A DNA stretch of 64,000 bases from Stieleria mannarensis (GTDB lineage: Bacteria > Planctomycetota > Planctomycetia > Pirellulales > Pirellulaceae). Where the stretch lies: assembly GCF_014154935.1 (NCBI RefSeq), contig NZ_JACEHH010000029.1:1-64000 (forward strand), read 5' to 3'. Shown piece after piece: positions 54,346 through 62,623 of this stretch (the stretch's first letter is position 1; each line of letters begins with the position of its first letter). The position numbers were made by a program, and so were the translations under genes. The notes beneath the pieces were generated by a model that saw only the letters and a program-made list of their open reading frames with translations, was not told the DNA's origin and did not search any database.

Positions 54346-54669
54346 ATGGCAAGAATTCAACCACCCGCCCCGCCGGAAACGAAGATCAAGCTCGAGCCGC
54401 ATCAGATCCTGTTGCGTCCGCTCGTGACCGAGAAAGGCGTCCACCGCGCGACGCGGCATAACGAATACGCGTTTGAAGTGCATCGCATGGCGACCAAGCC
54501 GGAGATCAAAGCAGCCGTCGAAAAGCTGTTCGATGTCAAGGTCGACAAGGTGTGCACGCAGAACCGCAAAGGCAAGTTTCGTCGGACCCGCAACGGGCTC
54601 GGGCGGACGTCCGATTGGCGGCGAGCCATCGTCCACTTGCACGAAGACCACAAGATTGACTTCTTCTAA
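54346..54669 (+). CDS. rplW: 50S ribosomal protein L23
   Basis: 107 aa. After an 18-residue basic and Pro-rich start the family core begins HQILLRPLVTEKGVHRATRH, then NEYAFEVHRMATKPEIKAAV and VDKVCTQNRKGKFRR. L23 sits at the tunnel exit and is the docking point for trigger factor, which is encoded about 4 kb upstream in this window. Confidence 0.97.
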   Translation: MARIQPPAPPETKIKLEPHQILLRPLVTEKGVHRATRHNEYAFEVHRMATKPEIKAAVEKLFDVKVDKVCTQNRKGKFRRTRNGLGRTSDWRRAIVHLHEDHKIDFF

Positions 54670-54769
54670 GCCGGCGTCACGTCGTTTTAGAGTCACCAAG
54701 AAGCTCGCCGCGAGATAGGCGAGCCGTCAGAAACCAGATCACTTCCTCCCAGCCAGACAGAACGCAGCG

Positions 54770-55630
54770 ATGGGAATTCGCATCTACAAGCCGACCAGCC
54801 CCGGTCGCCGAAATGCATCGGTCAGCGATTTCGCTGAACTGACGCCCGGCTACAAGGTGGAAAAGGGGCTGCTGAAGCCGAAACGAAAGACCGGTGGTCG
54901 TAACAACCAGGGCAAGATCACCGCTCGGCATCGTGGCGGCGGCCACAAGCAGATGTACCGCGTGATCGACTTTCGCCGCGTCAAAGACGGCGTGCCTGCG
55001 ACGGTCGATTCGGTCCAGTACGACCCCAACCGCTCCGCCCGGATCGCACTGTTGAAGTACGCCGACGGCCAGAAAACCTACGTCATCTCTCCCTCGGGAT
55101 TGAAGGCGGGCGACAAGGTCCAAAACGGCCCCGAAGCCCCGCCGACGCTGGGCAACTGCTTGCCGCTGAAGCACATCCCGTTGGGCACCACCGTGTGCTG
55201 CATCGAGATGCGAATCGGTGGAGGTGCGGTGCTGTGCCGATCCGCCGGAACCGGTGCGACGTTGATGGCCCGCGAAGCCGACTGGGCTCAGTTGCAACTG
55301 CCCAGCGGTGAAGTCCGGCGTGTCCCCAGTCGCTGCCGTGCGACGGTCGGCCAGGTCGGAAACAGCGAGCACATGAACGTGGTGTTGGGCAAGGCCGGCC
55401 GAGCCCGATGGCTGGGACGCCGCCCGCACGTGCGTGGAACCGCGATGAACCCGATCGACCACCCGCACGGTGGTGGTGAAGGTCGCACCAAAGGCGGTCG
55501 TCACCCGGTCAGCCCGCAGGGCAAAAGTGCCAAGGGTGGAGCGACCCGCCAGAAACGTAAACCGAGTAACAGCTCGATCGTTCGCCGCCGCAAGAGCAAG
55601 CGATACGGTCAGTTGAAACTGCACAAGTAA
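54770..55630 (+). CDS. rplB: 50S ribosomal protein L2
   Basis: 286 aa, slightly longer than the usual 275. [20 protein letters not shown] and the C-terminal [20 protein letters not shown], containing the conserved histidine near the peptidyl-transferase centre, are intact. The C-terminus is strongly basic ([15 protein letters not shown]). The 100-bp gap before it contains no gene. Confidence 0.97.
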   Translation: MGIRIYKPTSPGRRNASVSDFAELTPGYKVEKGLLKPKRKTGGRNNQGKITARHRGGGHKQMYRVIDFRRVKDGVPATVDSVQYDPNRSARIALLKYADGQKTYVISPSGLKAGDKVQNGPEAPPTLGNCLPLKHIPLGTTVCCIEMRIGGGAVLCRSAGTGATLMAREADWAQLQLPSGEVRRVPSRCRATVGQVGNSEHMNVVLGKAGRARWLGRRPHVRGTAMNPIDHPHGGGEGRTKGGRHPVSPQGKSAKGGATRQKRKPSNSSIVRRRKSKRYGQLKLHK

Positions 55631-55648
55631 TCAGGTAGCTGAAGAACG

Positions 55649-55915
55649 ATGAGCCGCAGTAGCAAAAAAGGTCCCTACGTCGACCCGAAGCTGTACTTCA
55701 AGGTGCAGAAGCAGGCCGAGGAAGGCAAGAAAACGCCGATTAAGACTTGGGCGCGTGCGTGCACGATCGTTCCCGAGTTCATCAATCTGACGTTCATGGT
55801 CCACAACGGACGGGCACATGTCCCCGTCCAGGTGACCGAAGATATGGTGGGTCACAAGTTGGGCGAATTCGCTCCGACTCGGACGTTCAAGGGTCACGGC
55901 GGCAAAAAGAAATAG
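55649..55915 (+). CDS. rpsS: 30S ribosomal protein S19
   Basis: 88 aa. Features: [39 protein letters not shown] and the signature [19 protein letters not shown]19 contacts S13 and the head of 16S rRNA. It lies 18 bp after rplB and 9 bp before rplV. Confidence 0.97.
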   Translation: MSRSSKKGPYVDPKLYFKVQKQAEEGKKTPIKTWARACTIVPEFINLTFMVHNGRAHVPVQVTEDMVGHKLGEFAPTRTFKGHGGKKK

Positions 55916-55924
55916 GTCGATACG

Positions 55925-56284
55925 ATGTCAACATTTGTAGCAAGCCATCGCAACGCTCGGATCAGTGCCCAGAAGGTGCGTCTGGTCGCCGACTTGGTGC
56001 GTGGCCAGTACGCCGACGAGGCACTCGATACGCTGAAGTATCAGCCGCAACGTGGTGCCCGGATGCTGGAAAAGGTGATTCGCAGTGCAGTTGCAAACGC
56101 GATGGACCCCGACCAGACCGGCGGGAGCCCGCATCGGATCGACGACCTGGTTTTGACCGATGTGCGAGTCGACGGCGGATCGATGTTCCGGCGGATGCGT
56201 CCCAAGGCACGCGGCAGTGCACACATCATCAAAAAACGCAGCAGCCACATCAGCGTCAAAGTGACGCCGATCGACGAAATTTAA
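55925..56284 (+). CDS. rplV: 50S ribosomal protein L22
   Basis: 119 aa. The core begins VASHRNARISAQKVRLVADL with VRGQYADEALDTLKYQPQRG. The long hairpin that reaches the exit tunnel is MFRRMRPKARGSAHIIKKRS, followed by the final strand HISVKVTPI. Spacing to rpsC is 37 bp. Confidence 0.97.
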   Translation: MSTFVASHRNARISAQKVRLVADLVRGQYADEALDTLKYQPQRGARMLEKVIRSAVANAMDPDQTGGSPHRIDDLVLTDVRVDGGSMFRRMRPKARGSAHIIKKRSSHISVKVTPIDEI

Positions 56285-56321
56285 GCCCCTCGGAAACAAC
56301 ACAATCAAAGAGTCGTAAACG

Positions 56322-57032
56322 ATGGGACAGAAAGTCAACCCAATTGCGTTTCGAACCGGTGTCACCCGCGGCTGGTGCAGTCGATGGTACGCGTCGAAAC
56401 AAGATTTTGCGGACCTGTTGGTCGAAGACCGCAAACTGCGGAACTTCATCACCAACCACCCCAAAAAGAACCAATATAAAAACGCCGGGATCGATCGCAT
56501 CGAGATCGAACGAACGCGTGACGAAGTGCGAGTGATGATGTACGTCGCTCGGCCGGGATTGATCATCGGCAAAAAAGGTCAAGAGATCGAGATCTTGCAG
56601 GCAGAACTGCAGAACTTGATCGGCCGCCGGATCAATTTGAAGGTCGAAGAGGTCGGCCGGCCCGAGCTGCAGGCTCAATTGGTCGCCGAGGACATCGCAC
56701 AACAGTTGCAAAAGCGGTCGAGTTTTCGGCGGACGATGAAGCGATCGCTGGAACAGACGATGGACGCCGGTGCCAAGGGCATCAAGATCCAGCTGGCCGG
56801 GCGATTGGGCGGAGCGGAAATGGCACGCCGAGAAAAACAAAGCATGGGCTCGATTCCGTTGAGCACATTGCAAGCGAAGATCGATTACGGAACGACCGAA
56901 GCGATGACGCCACAGGGGCACATCGGAGTTCAGGTCTGGATTAACCAAGGTATTTACGGAGACGACAACGATGGCGCTGATGCCCAAACGGGTCAAGCAT
57001 CGAAAAAGCCAAAGAGGGCGCATAAAAGGTAG
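56322..57032 (+). CDS. rpsC: 30S ribosomal protein S3
   Basis: 236 aa. MGQKVNPIAFRTGVTRGWCS is the classic start, the KH domain has PGLIIGKKGQEIEILQAEL, and the C-terminal S3 domain includes GAKGIKIQLAGRLGGAEMAR. The last 20 codons (GDDNDGADAQTGQASKKPKR) overlap the start of rplP in another frame, making a low-complexity tail unlike the family end. Confidence 0.97.
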   Translation: MGQKVNPIAFRTGVTRGWCSRWYASKQDFADLLVEDRKLRNFITNHPKKNQYKNAGIDRIEIERTRDEVRVMMYVARPGLIIGKKGQEIEILQAELQNLIGRRINLKVEEVGRPELQAQLVAEDIAQQLQKRSSFRRTMKRSLEQTMDAGAKGIKIQLAGRLGGAEMARREKQSMGSIPLSTLQAKIDYGTTEAMTPQGHIGVQVWINQGIYGDDNDGADAQTGQASKKPKRAHKR

Positions 57033-57387
57033 TGCGACTCGTGGCAACACGGTCGTCTTTGGTGACTACGGGATCCAGTCATTGGAACCCGGTTGGATCA
57101 AAGCGACGACGATCGAAGCAGGACGGATCGCAGCCCAGCAATACGTCCGCGGCGAAGGAAAACTGTACATCCGAATCTTCCCCGACAAGTCCGTCACCAG
57201 CACCCCGCTGGAAACACGGATGGGAAAAGGAAAGGGTGAACCGGATTTCTGGGCCGCGGTCGTCAAGCCGGGGACCGTGCTCTACGAACTCGGTGGTGTG
57301 ACCGAACAGCAAGCCAAGGTTTGTTTCGCCCGATTGGCGAGCAAGCTGCCGGTGAAAGTACGCTTCGTCGAACGGCGGACGTTCTAA
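56971..57387 (+). CDS. rplP: 50S ribosomal protein L16
   Basis: 138 aa. The start ATG 56971 (MALMPKRVKHRKSQRGRIKG) lies inside rpsC, with a ribosome-binding site ACGGAG about nine bases upstream; the L16 family starts MLMPKRVKYRK, so the start is well supported. GDYGIQSLEPGWIKATTIEA and TRMGKGKGEPDFWAAVVKPG are typical. L16 helps position tRNA in the A site. Confidence 0.96.
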   Translation: MALMPKRVKHRKSQRGRIKGSATRGNTVVFGDYGIQSLEPGWIKATTIEAGRIAAQQYVRGEGKLYIRIFPDKSVTSTPLETRMGKGKGEPDFWAAVVKPGTVLYELGGVTEQQAKVCFARLASKLPVKVRFVERRTF

Positions 57388-57495
57388 ATCACGGACCAGA
57401 GAACGGCTCTGGTACCGACAAGACAGCGATTGAGCCGCCGGGCGAATGGAGCCGACGGACCCGACCTATCACTTTTGTTTATCGAAGGCCTGGTC

Positions 57496-57714
57496 ATGAC
57501 CAGCAACAGCGAACTGAGAGAGATGAGCGACGAACAGCTCGAAGCAACCGCGGCCGAAGCGGCTGCCGATTTGTTTCGACTGCGTTTCCAGTCTCAGTCG
57601 GAGCGTTTGAACACGCCCAGCGACATCCGCAAAAACCGACGTTTGATCGCTCGAGTCAAGACGATTCAGACCGAGCGAAGCAAAGCAGCCAACAACACCC
57701 CAGCCGAAGCGTAG
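57496..57714 (+). CDS. rpmC: 50S ribosomal protein L29
   Basis: 72 aa from ATG 57496; the frame opens earlier at 57430, but the family starts with the helix [40 protein letters not shown] and [16 protein letters not shown] complete the two-helix fold. The short C-terminal tail [10 protein letters not shown] is extra. A 108-bp gap separates it from rplP. Confidence 0.95.
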   Translation: MTSNSELREMSDEQLEATAAEAAADLFRLRFQSQSERLNTPSDIRKNRRLIARVKTIQTERSKAANNTPAEA

Positions 57715-57718
57715 CACC

Positions 57719-58045
57719 ATGCCAAAACGCGTAGTTTCGGGCATCGTCACCAGCGACAAGATGGACAAGACGCGCCGCGTCGAAATCAATCGTCTGGTGA
57801 AGCACCCCAAGTACAAGAAATACATCAGCCGCCGAACGGTTTGCCACGTCCATGACGAGGCCAACGAGTCCGGCGTCGGCGATCGCGTCGAGATCATCGA
57901 ATCCGAACCGCTGAGCAAGTTGAAGCGGTGGCGTTTGGTGCGGGTGATCGAGAAGAGCACCGAAGTCGATTTGGTCGCCTTGCGTGCCGCACGCAAGGAA
58001 GCCGAACAAGCAGAGGCTGCGTCGGCCGGATCCGAAAGCGAGTAA
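57719..58045 (+). CDS. rpsQ: 30S ribosomal protein S17
   Basis: 108 aa; the conserved core ends near residue 80, so there is a charged C-terminal extension of about 25 residues ([20 protein letters not shown]). Core features: [40 protein letters not shown] and [20 protein letters not shown]. It starts four bases after rpmC. Confidence 0.96.
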   Translation: MPKRVVSGIVTSDKMDKTRRVEINRLVKHPKYKKYISRRTVCHVHDEANESGVGDRVEIIESEPLSKLKRWRLVRVIEKSTEVDLVALRAARKEAEQAEAASAGSESE

Positions 58046-58067
58046 TTTTTCAGGTCAATAACCAGCC

Positions 58068-58436
58068 ATGATCCAACAAGAAACCCGTCTCGACGTTGCC
58101 GACAACACCGGTGCCCGTCAGGTGATGTGCATCAAGGTCCTCGGCGGCAGCCGACGCCGGTTCGCCCGCGTCGGTGACGTCATCATCTGCAGCGTCAAGA
58201 GCGTGATCCCGGGAAGCGAGATCAAGAAAAAGGCGATCGTCCGTGCGGTCATCGTGCGGACCAAGACGCCGACGCGTCGCGGTGACGGCAGCTACATCAA
58301 GTTCGACAGCAACGCCGTGGTCCTGATCGACAAAGACAAGGCCCCCCGCGGCACGCGGATTTTCGGTGCGGTCGCTCGGGAGCTGCGTGAGCAGAGCTTC
58401 ATGAAGATCGTCAGTTTGGCCAACGAAGTGGTCTAA
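58068..58436 (+). CDS. rplN: 50S ribosomal protein L14
   Basis: 122 aa. [40 protein letters not shown] and the C-terminal [16 protein letters not shown] match the family along its whole length. It contacts the 30S subunit at an intersubunit bridge. Confidence 0.97.
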   Translation: MIQQETRLDVADNTGARQVMCIKVLGGSRRRFARVGDVIICSVKSVIPGSEIKKKAIVRAVIVRTKTPTRRGDGSYIKFDSNAVVLIDKDKAPRGTRIFGAVARELREQSFMKIVSLANEVV

Positions 58437-58530
58437 GAATCCAAGTGATCCGGGACCCGACCGGTTCCGAATCTCGAAACAAACACATTGGGCGGCACCG
58501 CTCGCCCAGTCCAAGCAGAGTATTCCAGTC

Positions 58531-58878
58531 ATGTTGCTCAAAGTTGAAGACGAAGTGCTAGTGATCGCCGGAGGTGACAAGGGTCATCGCGGCAAGGTCC
58601 TGGTCGTCGATCGCAAACAGAACAAAGTTGTCGTCGAAGGTGCCGGATTGGTGCGGAAACACGTCCGCAAAAGCCAGAAAAACCCACAAGGGGGACGTCT
58701 GAGCAAGGAGATGCCGATCCACGCCAGTAACGTGATGGTCATCGACCCGACGACCGACAAACCGACGCGGATCGGAGTCCGTTACCTGGACGACGGCACC
58801 AAGGAACGATTTGCAAAGAAGAGCGGTGCAAGCCTGGGAAAAATCTCCCCGCCCCGTGACAAATACAAGAAGGCGTGA
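58531..58878 (+). CDS. rplX: 50S ribosomal protein L24
   Basis: 115 aa. The KOW motif is visible as [20 protein letters not shown], followed by [21 protein letters not shown]24 starts 50S assembly. The start ATG 58531 gives [16 protein letters not shown], slightly different from the usual MxIKKGD form. A 94-bp gap precedes it. Confidence 0.96.
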   Translation: MLLKVEDEVLVIAGGDKGHRGKVLVVDRKQNKVVVEGAGLVRKHVRKSQKNPQGGRLSKEMPIHASNVMVIDPTTDKPTRIGVRYLDDGTKERFAKKSGASLGKISPPRDKYKKA

Positions 58879-58886
58879 AGCAAACC

Positions 58887-59459
58887 ATGGCAACCAAACC
58901 ACGACTGCAAACCACCTACGAAGATTCCATCCGCCAGGCGCTCGTCGAACGCTACGGATACAAGAATCCGCACCAGGTTCCGCGATTGGAAAAGATCACG
59001 CTGAACATGGGTGTCGGCCAAGCGATCGGGGACAAAAAGATCCTCGACCTGGCCTACGATGCGATGACCCAGATCGCCGGTCAAAAACCGGTGATGACGG
59101 TCGCCCGCAAATCGATCGCCAACTTCCGCTTGCGTGAAGGCATGCCGATCGGATGCATGGTCACCCTGCGTCGACAACACATGTACGAATTCCTGGACCG
59201 GATGGTCTCGATCGTTCTGCCCCGAGTCCGCGACTTTCGCGGGATCAGCCGCAAAGCCTTCGACCGCCGCGGGAACTACACGATGGGTTTGACCGAGCAA
59301 TTGGTCTTTCCCGAACTGAACCCTGACAAATTCACCCGCCCGCAGGGCATGAACATCACGTACGTCACGTCGGCCAAGACCGATGACGAAGCACGCACGT
59401 TGTTGGAATTGTTCGGCATGCCGTTCAAAGCGGCACCGGGTAAGAGCGACGCCGCGTGA
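58887..59459 (+). CDS. rplE: 50S ribosomal protein L5
   Basis: 190 aa from ATG 58887; a GTG at 58875 would overlap the rplX stop. Motifs: [81 protein letters not shown]5 binds 5S rRNA and the P-site tRNA. Confidence 0.96.
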   Translation: MATKPRLQTTYEDSIRQALVERYGYKNPHQVPRLEKITLNMGVGQAIGDKKILDLAYDAMTQIAGQKPVMTVARKSIANFRLREGMPIGCMVTLRRQHMYEFLDRMVSIVLPRVRDFRGISRKAFDRRGNYTMGLTEQLVFPELNPDKFTRPQGMNITYVTSAKTDDEARTLLELFGMPFKAAPGKSDAA

Positions 59460-59522
59460 GCGACGCTTTGACAGTCACTTTATTTTGCGAACCGTTTCAC
59501 AGCTGCAACCCCAAGACAGCCC

Positions 59523-59708
59523 GTGGCAAGTAAATCAAAAATCGCCAAGGCAAATCGGAAGCCGAAGTTCAGCACCCGGCGCGAGAACCGGTGCAAGTTC
59601 TGTGGTCGACCTCGTTCGGTCTACCGCAAGTTCGGTTTGTGCCGAATCTGTTTCCGCGAAAATGCGAACTTGGGTTTGATCCCCGGTGTTCGTAAGGCCA
59701 GTTGGTAG
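59523..59708 (+). CDS. rpsN: 30S ribosomal protein S14, zinc-binding type
   Basis: 61 aa with a GTG start at 59523 ([13 protein letters not shown]). The zinc-ribbon cysteines are present as CKFC (24, 27) and CRIC (40, 43), and the end [15 protein letters not shown] is the type Z form. Zinc-free forms of about 100 residues replace it in many bacteria under zinc limitation; none is in the window. Confidence 0.96.
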   Translation: MASKSKIAKANRKPKFSTRRENRCKFCGRPRSVYRKFGLCRICFRENANLGLIPGVRKASW

Positions 59709-59730
59709 GACAACGGAGCGACGAAAAGCC

Positions 59731-60126
59731 ATGATGACAGACCCGATTGCCGATATGTTGACCCGAATCCGCAACGCCGTTCGCGTGGAACGTGCTTTTG
59801 TGGATATCCCTGCCAGCCGCGTCAAGCGTGGAATTGCCGACGTGCTGAAGCGCGAAGGTTTTATCTGGGATTGGGCGGAGGTCGAAGAGAGCCCCGTCAA
59901 CCTGCTCCGCCTGGAACTGAAATACGGTTCCAACGGCGAGCGAGTGATCCAATCCATTCGCCGCATGAGCAAACCCGGACGCCGCTTGTACGCCCACTGC
60001 AAAGACCTGAAACCGGTCTTGGGCGGGATGGGCATCACGATCATCAGCACCAGCAAAGGTGTGATCAGTGATCGTGAAGCGCGACGCGAAAAGATCGGCG
60101 GCGAAATCCTTTGCGAAGTCGCCTAA
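59731..60126 (+). CDS. rpsH: 30S ribosomal protein S8
   Basis: 131 aa from ATG 59731 (MMTDPIADMLTRIRNAVRVE). The C-terminal signature is GMGITIISTSKGVISDREAR. S8 binds the central domain of 16S rRNA, and in E. coli represses the spc operon. The frame opens upstream within rpsN, but the double ATG is the family start. Confidence 0.97.
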   Translation: MMTDPIADMLTRIRNAVRVERAFVDIPASRVKRGIADVLKREGFIWDWAEVEESPVNLLRLELKYGSNGERVIQSIRRMSKPGRRLYAHCKDLKPVLGGMGITIISTSKGVISDREARREKIGGEILCEVA

Positions 60127-60163
60127 CACCCGTACAAACAACGTTTTCAGCAAGTGATCTGAA

Positions 60164-60703
60164 ATGAGTCGTATCGGAAAGAAACCAGTCCAGATCCCCA
60201 GCGGTGTGACCGTCGGCGTCGCCGATCGTGTCATCACCGTCGAGGGAGCCAAGGGCAAACTGACGTTCACCCACCGTCCCGAGATCTCGGTCGACGTCGA
60301 GGGGGAGACGGTCACCTGCTCTCGCAGCGGCGAAGACCGAACCAGCCGCGAACTGCACGGGCTGACCCGCGCGATCATCAACAACATGGTCGAAGGCGTC
60401 ACCAAGGGCTACGAAAAACGGCTCGAGGTCGTCGGCGTCGGTTACCTGGCCAGCATCTCCGGCGATACGCTGCAACTGCGGGTCGGGTTTGCCAACGAAC
60501 TGCATCGCAAAATCCCCAGCGACCTGACCGTCACCTGCCCCGACCAGACGCACGTCGTCGTCCAGGGCTGCGACAAACAACGGGTCAGCCAGTTCGCCGC
60601 CGAAATCCGCTCGCTGCGGAAACCCGAACCCTACAAGGGCAAGGGGATCCGCTACCAGGGCGAACAAGTTAAGATCAAACCCGGTAAGTCGGCGACCAAG
60701 TAG
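60164..60703 (+). CDS. rplF: 50S ribosomal protein L6
   Basis: 179 aa. MSRIGKKPVQIPSGVTVGVA opens the protein; the C-terminal signature is PEPYKGKGIRYQGEQVKIKP. Both L6 repeats are recognisable. It lies near the sarcin-ricin loop and factor-binding site. Confidence 0.97.
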   Translation: MSRIGKKPVQIPSGVTVGVADRVITVEGAKGKLTFTHRPEISVDVEGETVTCSRSGEDRTSRELHGLTRAIINNMVEGVTKGYEKRLEVVGVGYLASISGDTLQLRVGFANELHRKIPSDLTVTCPDQTHVVVQGCDKQRVSQFAAEIRSLRKPEPYKGKGIRYQGEQVKIKPGKSATK

Positions 60704-60780
60704 TCCCGCCAGACCCGTTCCAAGCTTCGACCAGACAAGCATCGACAAGAATCGGCCGCGATTATCAGGACGGCACTTCA

Positions 60781-61149
60781 ATGGACAAAAACAAAAAACT
60801 CGGAAAGCAACGACTTCGTCGACGCAACCACGTCCGCAACGTCCTTCGTGGATCCGCCGAGCGACCGCGTCTGTGCGTTCAACGCTCGCTGAAGCACTTC
60901 TCGGTGCAGTTGATCGACGACAACACCGGACGCACCCTCGCCAGCGCCAGCACGCGTGACAAGGCGATGCGGGAAACCGTCAAGGTCGGCGGCAACTGCG
61001 ACGGTGCCGCCGAAGTCGGCAAAGCGATCGCCCAAAAGGCCGAAGCGGCGGGGATCAAGGAAGTCAAACTCGATCGCGGACACAACAAGTATCACGGACG
61101 CGTCAAAGCGTTCGCAGACGCCGCTCGCGAAAGCGGGCTCGTGCTTTAG
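60781..61149 (+). CDS. rplR: 50S ribosomal protein L18
   Basis: 122 aa. RRRNHVRNVLRGSAERPRLC, VQRSLKHFSVQLIDDNTGRT and GHNKYHGRVKAFADAARESG match the 5S rRNA-binding family. It is followed by the unusual rpsE start region. Confidence 0.97.
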   Translation: MDKNKKLGKQRLRRRNHVRNVLRGSAERPRLCVQRSLKHFSVQLIDDNTGRTLASASTRDKAMRETVKVGGNCDGAAEVGKAIAQKAEAAGIKEVKLDRGHNKYHGRVKAFADAARESGLVL

Positions 61150-61224
61150 AATCAAAAGCAGAAATTACGAACACCAATTCAACTTGCCGCCCGCCGAAGG
61201 GTCGGCTAACCGAGGGTCGGAACA

Positions 61225-61764
61225 ATTAGTAGCGGAAGCAACCAAAATCGTCGTCGTGGCGGAAAGCAAGCGGATGAGTCGAAAGATGACGGCTTGCTCG
61301 ATCGCGTGGTGAAGATCAAACGCTGTGCGGCAGTCGTCAAAGGCGGTCGTCGTTTCAGCTTTGCCGCAATGGTCGTCGTCGGCGACGGGCAGGGCAAGGT
61401 CGGCTGGGGTTACGGCAAGGCCAACGAAGTGCCGCCGAGCGTCCAAAAGGCCACCAAGCAAGCGACCCGTGACATGATCACGGTCCCGCTGGTCGAAGGC
61501 AGTATCCCGCACCAGGTCTGGGGCAGCTTCGGAGCCGCCAAGGTCACCCTGATTCCGGCCGGTGCCGGTACCGGGATCATCGCCGGACAAGCCGTCCGGG
61601 CGGTCTGTGAAGCCTGTGGCATCCACGACATTCTGACCAAATCCTACGGCACCAATAACCCGGTCACGCTGGTCAAAGCCACCGTCGAAGCCCTCAAGCA
61701 ACTGCGGACTCGCGAAGAGACCGCTGCCCTGCGTGGGTTGTCCGTCGAAGAATTGTCCGCTTAG
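61225..61764 (+). CDS. rpsE: 30S ribosomal protein S5 with a probable ATT start
   Basis: The S5 core is intact: DRVVKIKRCAAVVKGGRRFS, VGDGQGKVGWGYGKANEVPP and IIAGQAVRAVCEACGIHDIL. The first standard start in frame is TTG 61294, giving 156 aa and a poor ribosome-binding site. Upstream, the frame remains open to a stop at 61207 and encodes SSGSNQNRRRGGKQADESKD, a basic, S5-like N-terminal tail. The only plausible start for that is ATT 61225, eight bases after AGGG, giving 179 aa. ATT initiation is known for infC. A sequencing error or a true TTG start are alternatives. Confidence 0.85.
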   Translation: MSSGSNQNRRRGGKQADESKDDGLLDRVVKIKRCAAVVKGGRRFSFAAMVVVGDGQGKVGWGYGKANEVPPSVQKATKQATRDMITVPLVEGSIPHQVWGSFGAAKVTLIPAGAGTGIIAGQAVRAVCEACGIHDILTKSYGTNNPVTLVKATVEALKQLRTREETAALRGLSVEELSA

Positions 61765-61846
61765 AAGTTTTTTAAAACAAGATTGACGCGTCCGCAGCGA
61801 ATCACGCCGCGACGCAACGTGCAACATTGCTTACCTGGGTTTCGTT

Positions 61847-62338
61847 ATGAACCTGAATGATGTCCATCGCGGAATTCAAAAGAACCGCAAACGTAAACGT
61901 ATCGGCCGTGGCCCCGGCAGCGGCACCGGTAAAACGTCGGCTCGCGGCCACAAAGGTCACAAGAGCCGCAGCGGGTACAGCCGCAAACCCAGCTTCCAAG
62001 GCGGGGCGATGCCGATGTTCCGCCGCGTTCCCAAACGTGGTTTCAACAACCGCTTTGCCGTCAACGTGTTCGCCGTCAACGTCGGCAAACTCAATGACGC
62101 GTTCGAAGACGGTGCCGAAGTCACGTTGGAAGCGATGGCCGCCAAAGACGTCGCCAAAGGCAGCTTCGACGAAGTCAAGATCCTGGGCGATGGCGAGCTG
62201 ACCAAGAAACTGACCGTCTCGGCCCACCGGTTCAGCAAGTCGGCCGAAGAAAAGATCACCGCCGCCGGCGGAACGGTCAACAAACTGGTCGCCAAGCGAA
62301 CCCCGGAAGAACGCGTCGCGGCGCTGAAGCAAGCCTGA
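61847..62338 (+). CDS. rplO: 50S ribosomal protein L15
   Basis: 163 aa. [20 protein letters not shown], then the family's Gly-rich region [20 protein letters not shown] and [17 protein letters not shown]. It follows rpsE after only 82 bp, leaving no room for rpmD (L30), which usually stands here. Confidence 0.97.
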   Translation: MNLNDVHRGIQKNRKRKRIGRGPGSGTGKTSARGHKGHKSRSGYSRKPSFQGGAMPMFRRVPKRGFNNRFAVNVFAVNVGKLNDAFEDGAEVTLEAMAAKDVAKGSFDEVKILGDGELTKKLTVSAHRFSKSAEEKITAAGGTVNKLVAKRTPEERVAALKQA

Positions 62339-62623
62339 TCGATGCCTTCCCCTCCGGCGGATAAGCCGGCAGGCACTCGTTTGAGACAAGCGAGCCAAAT
62401 TTGAATGCATCACTCAAAACGTCAGTCGCCCCCGCGGACTGGCGTTTTGTTGTTCCAGGACGAGCGGATTGCCAACCCGATCGGAATTCAGCCGCCGATC
62501 TGATTTGCCCGACCGTTGCCCTCGCCTTGGATCGCCAAAAACACTAAATTTCCGCAGGTGGCAGCGTTTCGGCCCAGTGCCAGGGTTGCCGCAACCGAAA
62601 TCAACCAACGATGGATCGAGCGA
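62339..62623. other. 285-bp gap between rplO and secY
   Basis: No gene is seen. This is longer than the other spacings in the operon, and may hold an internal promoter for secY. A short GCGACTG/CAGTCGC-like pairing (near 62424-62445) could be a weak hairpin. Confidence 0.4.
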
